DNA of 14,802 bases from Clostridia bacterium (GTDB lineage Bacteria > Bacillota > Clostridia > Christensenellales > CAG-917): NCBI GenBank assembly GCA_017500745.1, contig JAFVYE010000051.1, positions 1 through 14,802 of the forward strand. The letters are read 5' to 3'. Of this stretch, positions 1 to 6,230 are shown piece by piece; position 1 is the stretch's first letter; every line of letters starts with the position of its first letter. The position numbers and the translations under genes were made by a program. The notes under the pieces are model-generated. The model ran no database searches and had not been told where the DNA came from. It saw only the letters and a program-made list of their open reading frames with translations.

Positions 1-532
1 CCTCATCAGCGTCAACATTGAATACGGGATCATAAAAGGACAAGGTGTCACTTACTGCGTCAAGTGCGCACGCTACTTCAGAAAGCGGAATGCCGATTTC
101 ATCGGCAATTTCATCAATTCGCACCTCATGATTGTCTTCTTCAAGCAACTCTCTTGCACGAAGAGCTTTATACGCTGTATCACGAAGGTTTCTTGACACC
201 TTTATGCCTGTTCTATTGCGTATGCAACGCTTGATCTCTCCAATGATCATAGGGACGGCGTAAGTTGAAAAGCACACCCCCAAATTGTAATCAAAGTTGT
301 TGAGTGCCTTAATCAGTCCCACCATGCCAACCTGAAACAAATCATCAGCATTTTCATCTGTTCTATGAAACCTGCCCACCAAAGACAAAACAAGTCGCAT
401 ATTTGCTCTAATAAAAAGTTCTCTTGCCTCCCTGTCTCCGCTGGCAACTTTTGCAAGAAGCTCATTCAACTCTTTTGTGGACAATTTTGGCAGAGTTGAG
501 GTGTCAACTCCAGTGACGCAAACTTTGTTCAT
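1..532 (-). CDS. sigG: Forespore RNA polymerase sigma factor SigG, 3' end cut by window edge
   Basis: SigG directs late gene expression in the forespore after engulfment. The ATG at 532 opens a frame that runs without a stop to the window edge, giving 177 residues. The N-terminus reads NKVCVTGVDTSTLP, the GVDTS-LP signature that separates SigG from SigF. Region 2 follows, with RLVLSLVGRF at about 46-55 and DDLFQVGMVGLIKAL at about 63-77, then FSTYAVPMIIGEIKR at about 88-102 and the start of region 3. Region 4 (promoter -35 recognition) is outside the window. The start is set by AAGGAG five bases upstream. The gene lies 73 bases behind sigE, as in Bacillus subtilis. A hairpin immediately before the ribosome site may damp translation. 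SigF is the main alternative, but the N-terminal signature and the position behind sigE argue against it. Confidence 0.93.
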   Translation of the reverse strand, partial: MNKVCVTGVDTSTLPKLSTKELNELLAKVASGDREARELFIRANMRLVLSLVGRFHRTDENADDLFQVGMVGLIKALNNFDYNLGVCFSTYAVPMIIGEIKRCIRNRTGIKVSRNLRDTAYKALRARELLEEDNHEVRIDEIADEIGIPLSEVACALDAVSDTLSFYDPVFNVDADE

Positions 533-541
533 AAAAACTCC

Positions 542-565
542 TTACACAGCAATTTTGCTATGTAA
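542..565 (-). promoter_or_regulatory. Inverted repeat in the sigG leader touching the ribosome binding site
   Basis: In the RNA, an 11-base arm (UUACAUAGCAA) is followed by AA and a complementary arm (UUGCUGUGUAA), with one U-G pair. The two-base centre would open to a four-base loop, leaving about ten pairs. The last two bases of the 3' arm are the first two of the AAGGAG ribosome site (538-543) of sigG. The structure could limit sigG translation on transcripts reading through from sigE. It has no U-run behind it, so it is not an obvious terminator. Confidence 0.55.
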
Positions 566-605
566 ATGAGTTTATTATTCTATAATTTGCCCCATTTTAG
601 AAAAC

Positions 606-1313
606 TTATGAGCCAAGTTTTAAAATTTCTTTCCTTAGTTCAGAAATTATTTTCTTTTCAAGACGGGAGATATATGACTGAGAAATTCCCATCATGTCGG
701 CAATTTCCTTTTGCGTCATCTCCTCTTTTCCATCAAAACCAAACCGAAGTTCAACAATTTGACGCTCTCTTTTTCCAAGTTTTGAGAATGTGGACCTGAG
801 CAATTCTTTTTCATCCTTCTCTTCAACTCCATGAAAAATCTCATCAGGATCTCCTCCAAGCACGTCGCTAAGCATAAGCACATTGCCCTCAAAGTCCACG
901 TTGAGTGGCTCGTATAAGGACACTTCTGCTTTCATTTTGCTTGTCTTTCTCAAATACATCAAAATCTCATTTTCAATACACCTTGAAGCAAAAGTGGCAA
1001 GCTTTATATTTTTTGAGGGGTCAAAACCAGATATGGATTTTATCAGCCCAATAGTGCCAATTGACACAAGGTCATCAAGGTCAACTCTTGTGTTGTCAAA
1101 TTTTTTGGCAATATACACAACCAGACGCAGATTACGCTCTATAAGTGTCAATCGTGCATTTTCGTCCCCGTCAAGCATCCTCTTGATAGATTCTTGTTCC
1201 TCTTCTGTGGTGAGAGGGGCTGGCAAACTTTCTCCAGATGACAAGTAATCAACTCTGTTTTCAGGCAGCACTCCCAAAAACCTTAAGATTTTGAATACAA
1301 TTTGTTTCAACAT
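606..1313 (-). CDS. sigE: Mother-cell sigma factor SigE precursor (pro-sigma-E)
   Basis: SigE is the first mother-cell-specific sigma factor. It is made as an inactive membrane-tethered precursor and cleaved by SpoIIGA. With the start chosen here it has 235 residues, close to the family length. A hydrophobic/basic pro-sequence covers about residues 1-23 and is followed by VDYLSSGESLPAPL, which lines up with the known processing region. Region 2 includes NLRLVVYIAKKF (61-72) and DLVSIGTIGLIKSI (81-94). Region 4.2 includes a helix-turn-helix with TQKEIADMMGISQSYISRLE (200-219). The frame can be extended to a TTG at 1325, but the ATG at 1313 has GGAG at 1320-1323 six bases upstream and is the better start. 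The gene sits 19 bases downstream of spoIIGA, the gene for its own protease. Confidence 0.95.
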   Translation of the reverse strand: MLKQIVFKILRFLGVLPENRVDYLSSGESLPAPLTTEEEQESIKRMLDGDENARLTLIERNLRLVVYIAKKFDNTRVDLDDLVSIGTIGLIKSISGFDPSKNIKLATFASRCIENEILMYLRKTSKMKAEVSLYEPLNVDFEGNVLMLSDVLGGDPDEIFHGVEEKDEKELLRSTFSKLGKRERQIVELRFGFDGKEEMTQKEIADMMGISQSYISRLEKKIISELRKEILKLGS

Positions 1314-1319
1314 AAGCAT

Positions 1320-1323
1320 CTCC
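1320..1323 (-). promoter_or_regulatory. Ribosome binding site that decides the sigE start
   Basis: GGAG lies six bases before the ATG at 1311-1313. Because it overlaps the upstream TTG candidate and sits directly against the ATG at 1317-1319, only the ATG at 1313 has normal spacing. Confidence 0.7.
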
Positions 1324-1332
1324 AATGTCTAA

Positions 1333-2091
1333 TCATTTATACACAAGTGTATTTTGCAATATCAAATCACAATCCTTGACGTCTTGCCCGGTTATTGCAC
1401 CAAAGCAATTGTATGACATTTGTCCACAACGCACTTCATCAAACGAAATGATGGGCATACTACTTTCTCCATTTATGGATTTTACTTCAACAAAGCCGTC
1501 ATAAGATAGCTCGCCAAATTCTTGAAGCATTTTCACAGCCGAATTTCCAAGCAACACCACCGGAAACCCAGAAAATGAGTCAGTCAAAGTATTTCCCGAG
1601 TCATAAAACCCTTTGAGCCATAACACTTTTCCTTTGTATGTGACTGCAACGTCGTAATAAGTTTTGTTGGAATTGGGCTTTTTGACAACAACAAACCACA
1701 AAACCCCCTCAAGAAAAACAATAGCAAATGCCAAAACACCCAATACTGCATATCCCCTTAGGTCTATTCCTGTCATGTGACAAAGCCCATACACAGAACC
1801 TCCCAAAACAAAAGTAAAAATAACAAACAACCCCAAAGACATTATGTAATCTTTTACTGATTTGTACTTGTCAAATGTTATTGTCAAAATCGGAGCAAGC
1901 AGAACTTTGGTCAAAACTTTGAAAACGGCAGGCATAAACGCGTAAGCCACAGAAACAACCGCACCGATGATGGCCGATGCAATTATACGCAGTTTGCGCA
2001 GTTTACGCCTTCTTGAAAATATCGTTGATATACACAACAACAAATCAATGAAGAAATTGTTGAGAAAAACGATTTCCACATATACCGTCAC
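1333..2091 (-). CDS. spoIIGA: Sporulation sigma-E processing aspartic peptidase SpoIIGA
   Basis: SpoIIGA is an integral membrane protease of the sporulation septum that removes the pro-sequence of SigE once triggered from the forespore. The 252-residue product is shorter than the B. subtilis protein (about 309). Its N-terminal half has about five hydrophobic segments (roughly residues 5-25, 35-57, 60-74, 84-104 and 112-136). The C-terminal half carries the aspartic-protease motif FYDSGNTL with D164 as the expected catalytic residue, in a retropepsin-like domain that acts as a dimer. The start is GTG at 2091. The resulting N-terminus (TVYVEIVFLNNFFID) matches the family pattern, although no clear Shine-Dalgarno precedes it. 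It is the first gene of the spoIIGA-sigE-sigG unit and lies behind the ftsZ terminator. Confidence 0.92.
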   Translation of the reverse strand: MTVYVEIVFLNNFFIDLLLCISTIFSRRRKLRKLRIIASAIIGAVVSVAYAFMPAVFKVLTKVLLAPILTITFDKYKSVKDYIMSLGLFVIFTFVLGGSVYGLCHMTGIDLRGYAVLGVLAFAIVFLEGVLWFVVVKKPNSNKTYYDVAVTYKGKVLWLKGFYDSGNTLTDSFSGFPVVLLGNSAVKMLQEFGELSYDGFVEVKSINGESSMPIISFDEVRCGQMSYNCFGAITGQDVKDCDLILQNTLVYK

Positions 2092-2193
2092 AACAGGATA
2101 TTAAATCTTTTTGTGAGCAATTTCTTTCCGTTTGTGTCGTTCGCAATATTTTTTTAATACTATAAAAATCAGCATTCTAACCGCATAAAATGA

Positions 2194-2223
2194 TTAAAGC
2201 CCACGAAAATTCGCGGGCTTTAA
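2194..2223 (-). terminator. Probable intrinsic terminator after ftsZ
   Basis: The arms TTAAAGCCC and GGGCTTTAA enclose a further CGAA/TTCG pairing. On the minus-strand RNA the single mismatch becomes a G-U pair, giving a stem of about 14 with a very short loop. It lies 30 bases past the ftsZ stop. The following sequence (TCATTTTATG) is only moderately T-rich, so termination may be partial. It separates ftsA-ftsZ from spoIIGA. Confidence 0.65.
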
Positions 2224-2252
2224 CACAATTTTATAGCGTTGATAGGTTTTGA

Positions 2253-3664
2253 CTATTGACGATCCCCTCTGATTCTACGAAGGAATGCAGGAACTTGCTT
2301 TCCACTTCTTGAATAATCAATGCGTGATGTTTGAACTTCTTCTTCATAAGTGGGTTCGGGAGTGGGTTCAGGCATGGGTGCAGGTTGAGGTGCAGGACGT
2401 GTGAACACGGGACGATTTGCGAAGAGGTTGACTTCTTCCTCTGCGGGCGTTGCGGGTTCCTCCTCAACAGTTGCTGCAACTTCCTCTGCATTTGAAAGTG
2501 CTGCTGCAACGGGCTTTGCGCTGACAATAGGTGTAGAACCTATGCTACGTGCAGGAGCTGCATTTTTGTCCATAAATCCAGTTGCAATGATTGTGATTTC
2601 AATGTCCTTCTTGTCGGGAACAAATGCTGTGCCAAAAATGATATTTGCAGAAGGATCAACAACTTGTTTGACGATGTCGCATGCTTCTGTGACTTCGCTG
2701 AGGAGCATATCTTCGCCACCGCTGATGTTGACGATGATGCCGGTTGCACCTTCAATATCTGTTTCAAGCAAGGGTGAGAACACTGCGCCACGAACAGCTT
2801 CAATGACTCTCTTTTCGCCTTTGCCATAACCAATGCCCATGTGGGCAAGACCTTTGTTTCTGAGAACTGTACGTACGTCTGCAAAGTCAAGGTTGATGAG
2901 TTCGGGGTTGGCAATCACGTCGCTGACCCCTTGAACACCTTGGCGGAGCACGTCATCTGCAATTTCAAATGCACGCTTGAATGAAACGTTTCTGTCAAGA
3001 ACTTCAATAAGTTTTTGGTTGGGGATAACAAGGAGTGTATCCACAAAGTTTTGAAGGTTTCTGATGCCCATTTCTGCATTTTTCATGCGGAGAGCGCCTT
3101 CAAAATTGAAGGGTTTTGTGACAACTGCAACTGTCAAAATGCCCATACCCTTTGCAATTTCTGCAATTACGGGTGCTGCGCCAGTGCCAGTGCCACCGCC
3201 CATACCAGCCGTAATTAAAGGAGATCAATACCTTTCAATGCAGCTTTGATGGTTTCACGAGATTCCTCTGCGGCAAGTCTGCCGATTTCGGGATCTGATC
3301 CAGCGCCAAGACCGCCTGTTTGTGAGTTGCCAAGCTGAATTTTGCATTGAGGGGGAACAAGTGACATGTTGAGCGCTTGAAGGTCTGTGTTCATAACCAC
3401 AAAGCTTGCACTCTTGATGCCTGCTCTAATCATGTTGTTGACTGCATTATTGCCACCGCCACCAACGCCTACTACAACGATATTTGCCTTGCCGGGTGTT
3501 TTTCTTGAAACGGGCTCTTGACGAACAACAGGTTTTTCGTCTCTGTAGCTTTGAACTTCTTCAACTACGTCATCAAAGGTTTGTTCAAGGATTCCGTCAT
3601 TTTCTTCTTCCACTTCGGTTGTCTCGGGAATATCGTTAAGACCGAATTTGTCAAAATCTATCAT
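2253..3664 (-). CDS. ftsZ: Cell division GTPase FtsZ, reading frame broken by an apparent one-base deletion
   Basis: FtsZ polymerises with GTP into the ring that organises septation. The gene reads from ATG 3664 to a TAA at 3215-3217 (149 residues) and then continues in the -1 frame to the stop at 2253. Restoring one base near 3218 would give 470 residues, long for FtsZ. Residues 1-58 are an acidic extension. The GTPase domain then begins with NIVVVGVGGGGNNAVNNMI (61-79). The break falls immediately before ITAGMGGGTGTG, the tubulin signature. The T7 catalytic loop (NLDFADVR) is in the second part, followed by a linker rich in Pro, Glu and Ala. The C-terminal peptide KQVPAFLRRIRG is the FtsA-binding tail. 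The start overlaps the ftsA stop as ATGA and has GGAGG upstream. A sequence or assembly error, or a real mutation, is likelier than programmed frameshifting. Confidence 0.93.
3212..3232 (-). other. Frameshift site in ftsZ
   Basis: The coding strand reads GGT ATT GAT CTC CTT TAA in the upstream frame. Family alignment from memory expects D-L-L-x-I-T-A-G-M at this point. The downstream ATT ACG GCT GGT ATG is in the -1 frame, so inserting one base (for example CTT TTA ATT) restores the exact family spacing. An AAAGG lies ten bases before CTT, but no X-XXY-YYZ slippery heptamer is present. Confidence 0.85.
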
Positions 3665-4830
3665 AAGTTACCTCCGTTTATTACACGTTTTATAAATCCG
3701 CCAATTTTTGAATTGGACAATGTTTCAGCAACCACCAACAGTGAGATTTTTGATGAATTGCAGGGTTTTGCATAGCCGGGCAACTTGGGCATGACGATGT
3801 CCACGTTCATGCCAAGAGTTGAGCCAAGATATTTTTTTACTCCTCTGATTGATGCCACACCTTCGCCTGTGAGATATACAGGTGCATATGGGGGAAGCTT
3901 GACGCCAGACTGATCAATGATGTCGTAAATTATCTCTGCAAATAGGTCTAACTTTTGTCTTACTACCTCACAAGCATCTGCTCCGCAGATGATTTGATCG
4001 CCGTCTGCCACCAAAACACTATTTTCTTGATAATTCAAGTTGAGGTCAACAAGTTCTCTCGCCTTTTCTGCAAGCTCAAAGTCAACGTCCATTGCCTCGC
4101 ACATATCTGCCGAGATGTGTCCACCACCAAGTGAGAATGATCTCATCATTTCAATGCCATCTCCTCTGCCTATTGTGACAGATGAAGAAATATAGCCAAT
4201 GTCAACAAGCACAAATGGCTCATCGCGCTCCTCTTTTTCAAAAACTGTGAGGCCTTCTGCCCATGCTGTTGAAATGTACTTGACATCCTTAAATCCAAGT
4301 GATGCTACAATTTCATCAAAGAATCTGATGAAGCTCTTTTCGCAAAGGATGTAGGACACTGATCCAACCACCTTTGTTGCATATATACCACGAACATCAC
4401 GATAAAGTTTGTCTGAATTGTCAACAGAAAACGAAATGGGACTTGCACCAATAAGATGAAAATTGCCATTTTCAAAGGTGTCGCCCTTTTTCAAAAGGAA
4501 CTCTATGTCGGCATCAATAACACGACGCTCTCTGTCAAGGGTGATTGCCACATCCTTTTTTACAACAGCAGTAAATTCTGCAGGCACGCCAATGAAGATT
4601 CTCTTTGTGTGAGATTCAGCATTGCGCATTGCCTCCTTCAAAACTGATATGGCAACTGCTCTCGTATCGTCAGCATCAAACCATTCACCCTGCTCATAGC
4701 CAGAATGTTCCTTTTCAACAACTGCCTTTATACCGAAAACACTCTGCGCTTTTTTGACGCCGATGATGGCGCTGATAAGGCGAGAGGTCACGTCAAGAAC
4801 GGCTATATCTTTTGTGAAAATGTTTGCCAT
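3661..4830 (-). CDS. ftsA: Cell division protein FtsA, divergent actin-like ATPase family member
   Basis: FtsA is an actin-like protein that tethers FtsZ filaments to the membrane and signals to the septal synthases. The 389-residue product begins MANIFTKDIAVLD. The start at ATG 4830 has AAGGGG four bases upstream; an earlier ATG at 4869 would add 13 residues encoded by the leader hairpin and is rejected. The actin-fold core is recognisable, but nucleotide motifs are altered. Phosphate-1 reads LDVTSRLISAIIG (12-24) where the family has D-L-G-T-S. Phosphate-2 reads DIGYISSSV (210-218) where the family has DIGGGTTD. The adenosine motif reads LTGEG (320-324). GGFIKRVIN (377-385) near the C-terminus could be the amphipathic membrane helix. 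It sits directly before ftsZ with an ATGA overlap. A diverged FtsA-like protein is the alternative name. Confidence 0.85.
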   Translation of the reverse strand: MANIFTKDIAVLDVTSRLISAIIGVKKAQSVFGIKAVVEKEHSGYEQGEWFDADDTRAVAISVLKEAMRNAESHTKRIFIGVPAEFTAVVKKDVAITLDRERRVIDADIEFLLKKGDTFENGNFHLIGASPISFSVDNSDKLYRDVRGIYATKVVGSVSYILCEKSFIRFFDEIVASLGFKDVKYISTAWAEGLTVFEKEERDEPFVLVDIGYISSSVTIGRGDGIEMMRSFSLGGGHISADMCEAMDVDFELAEKARELVDLNLNYQENSVLVADGDQIICGADACEVVRQKLDLFAEIIYDIIDQSGVKLPPYAPVYLTGEGVASIRGVKKYLGSTLGMNVDIVMPKLPGYAKPCNSSKISLLVVAETLSNSKIGGFIKRVINGGNL

Positions 4831-4842
4831 AAAACCCCTTGA

Positions 4843-4867
4843 GCGCGCGCACAATGCGTGCACGCAC
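4843..4867 (-). promoter_or_regulatory. GC-rich hairpin in the ftsA leader
   Basis: The transcribed strand reads GUGCGUGCAC, loop GCAUU, then GUGCGCGCGC. All ten positions pair, two of them as G-U. It ends two bases before the AAGGGG ribosome site (4835-4840) of ftsA. The block alternates purine and pyrimidine almost throughout and stands out sharply from the AT-only DNA around it. A role in ftsA translation is inference. Confidence 0.6.
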
Positions 4868-4893
4868 ACATACGATATATTATTCTATAATTT

Positions 4894-4921
4894 ATTATAT
4901 AGTATAATATGAATATGTCAA
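4894..4921 (-). promoter_or_regulatory. Sigma-A promoter of ftsA-ftsZ with perfect hexamers
   Basis: TTGACA at 4916-4921 (-35) is followed by a 16-base spacer and TATAAT at 4894-4899 (-10), both perfect consensus. Transcription would begin near 4887, leaving a leader of about 55-60 bases before ftsA. Four A-tracts upstream of the -35 probably strengthen it. Confidence 0.85.
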
Positions 4922-4926
4922 GAAAA

Positions 4927-4961
4927 TTTTTTAATATTTTTTAAATTTTTTTATAATTTTT
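4927..4961 (-). promoter_or_regulatory. Phased A-tracts upstream of the ftsAZ promoter
   Basis: On the minus strand, runs of A occupy 4927-4932, 4937-4942, 4946-4952 and 4957-4961. Their centres are about 10, 9.5 and 10 bases apart, that is, in phase with the DNA helix. They lie roughly 40 to 75 bases upstream of the predicted transcription start. Such phasing bends DNA, and A-tracts at this place act as UP elements for RNA polymerase alpha subunits. Confidence 0.6.
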
Positions 4962-4980
4962 AATTTACTAAGTAAATTAA
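4960..4980. repeat. Perfect inverted repeat at the murA stop codon
   Basis: Nine-base arms TTAATTTAC and GTAAATTAA flank a three-base loop and include the murA stop codon. In the direction of murA it is followed by A-rich, not T-rich, DNA, so it is not a standard intrinsic terminator. In the opposite direction it is followed by a run of T (4983-4989), where no gene reads in. Confidence 0.5.
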
Positions 4981-6230
4981 AATTTTTTTCTTGTGATTTT
5001 TGCACCCAAAGATGAGAATAAATATTCTATTTTTTCATAACCACGATCTATATGCTCAACACCTTTTACCTTGGTCACTCCAACTGCTTTTAGACCAGCC
5101 ACCACCAGACCTGCACCTCCTCGCAGATCCTCTGCTGTCACCTCAGCACCGAACAATTCGCTTTTGTCAACTATTGCTTTGTCCTTCTCCACCGCAATTT
5201 TGCCACCCATTTTTGTCAACTCACTAACATAAGAAAATCTGTTTTCAAACACCTTTTCCTCTACAACGCTTCTTCCGTTGGCATATGTAAGTATAGCAGT
5301 CAAAATGGGTTGTAGATCTGTGGGAAATTTTGGATATGGTCCACTTGCAATTTCCATTGGCTCAACAACTCCATCCCCCTCCACAGTCATACCGCATGAG
5401 TCGTCTATTGCTAAAAAGTGTTTTGACACAAGTTTTGTCATCATCGCTCCAAGGTGCTCGGGGTTGCACCCAATCAACGTGACTCTGCCTCCGACAAGGG
5501 CTGTTGCCAAAATTATTGTGCCTGCCACAATTCTATCTGCCACCGGTGTTATTGTTGCCCCCGAAAGTCCTTCTACACCTTTAATTTTTACAACAGAGGT
5601 GCCGATCCCTTCAATTTTTGCTCCCATAGCAACAAGCAACCGACAAAGCGACACAACCTCTGGCTCCCTTGCCGTGCCAATTATGGTGGTGTTCCCCTTT
5701 GCAAGCACAGCAGACATAATCAAATTTTCCGTTGCCCCTACACTCGGATATCTCAGCACAATTTCATTGCCGACAAGCTTGTCCGCCCTGCAAAGAACTC
5801 CGTCATTTAATGGAGTGATTTTGGCCCCCAACTTTTCCAGCCCTTGCAAGTGAATGTCAATAGGTCTTGATCCAATTTTGCATCCGCCGGGAGTGTGCAA
5901 CTTCACTTCTCCGGTAATGCTCAAAATTGGGCCAAGCATAAAAACTGAAGATCGCATTGCACCCGAAAGACTTTCTGGAATATGATTTTCTACAAGCTTG
6001 CCCCCGGCAACAATGTCACGGCCATTCCAATGAGTTTCAAGAGATAATAGATCGCGGATTCTGCACATGTTTTGTATGTCACTAATATGTGGACAATTTT
6101 TGATTGTCACCTGCTCTGAGGTCAACATTGCCCCTGCCAACATAGGTAAAACAGCATTTTTGGCAGAATAAACCTCCGTTTTGCCAAACAATCCATTTCC
6201 GCCAATTATTTCAAGATACTCGTTTTTCAT
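4977..6230 (-). CDS. murA: UDP-N-acetylglucosamine 1-carboxyvinyltransferase MurA
   Basis: MurA transfers enolpyruvate from phosphoenolpyruvate to UDP-GlcNAc in the cytoplasm, the first committed step of peptidoglycan synthesis. The 417 residues match the family length. The N-terminal EYLEIIGGNGLFG is followed by YSAKNAVLPML with the conserved K24-N25. The catalytic loop TPGGCKIGSRP (113-123) carries C117, so fosfomycin sensitivity is expected from family knowledge. The EPSP-synthase fold repeats run to the end. The ATG at 6230 has AGGGGG upstream and lies inside the last 20 bases of ftsW, so the two are translationally linked. It occupies the place where B. subtilis has murG, murB and divIB. 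It is the last gene before the ftsA promoter. Confidence 0.96.
   Translation of the reverse strand: MKNEYLEIIGGNGLFGKTEVYSAKNAVLPMLAGAMLTSEQVTIKNCPHISDIQNMCRIRDLLSLETHWNGRDIVAGGKLVENHIPESLSGAMRSSVFMLGPILSITGEVKLHTPGGCKIGSRPIDIHLQGLEKLGAKITPLNDGVLCRADKLVGNEIVLRYPSVGATENLIMSAVLAKGNTTIIGTAREPEVVSLCRLLVAMGAKIEGIGTSVVKIKGVEGLSGATITPVADRIVAGTIILATALVGGRVTLIGCNPEHLGAMMTKLVSKHFLAIDDSCGMTVEGDGVVEPMEIASGPYPKFPTDLQPILTAILTYANGRSVVEEKVFENRFSYVSELTKMGGKIAVEKDKAIVDKSELFGAEVTAEDLRGGAGLVVAGLKAVGVTKVKGVEHIDRGYEKIEYLFSSLGAKITRKKF

Noticed and set aside
566..605. SigF/SigG-type promoter in the sigE-sigG spacer
   Set aside because: Partial -10-like CATAGCA and GAATAA elements are 12 bases apart, too close for these sigma factors.
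2131..2150. Possible Spo0A box (GTGTCGTT on the plus strand) and a TATAGT -10 box before spoIIGA
   Set aside because: The box matches the 0A consensus only in its TGTCG core, and no acceptable -35 stands at the right distance from TATAGT.
2231..2914. Minus-strand open frames overlapping the ftsZ 3' half (98 and 124 codons)
   Set aside because: They are alternative frames of the FtsZ C-terminal region, without ribosome sites or recognisable sequence.
2253..3203. Independent gene starting at ATG 3203 (MGGGTGTG...)
   Set aside because: The ATG is an internal codon of the FtsZ tubulin signature. There is no proper ribosome site, and a protein starting there would lack most of the GTPase domain.
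3212..3232. Release-factor-2-like +1 programmed frameshift (AAAGG ... CTT TAA) in ftsZ
   Set aside because: A +1 shift at CTT enters the wrong frame (N-Y-G-W); the downstream FtsZ frame requires -1 or +2, and no slippery heptamer fits.
4960..4980. Inverted repeat as the murA terminator
   Set aside because: In the murA direction the hairpin is followed by A-rich DNA, not a T-run, and the stem is nearly all A-T. Kept only as an inverted repeat.
5278..5853. Long plus-strand open frame opposite murA (191 codons), with others opposite ftsZ (2401-2829), sigE (883-1248) and mraY (8778-9257)
   Set aside because: They lie fully antisense to strongly conserved genes, have low-complexity or shadow composition and no family motifs; the longest are produced by codon bias of the real genes.
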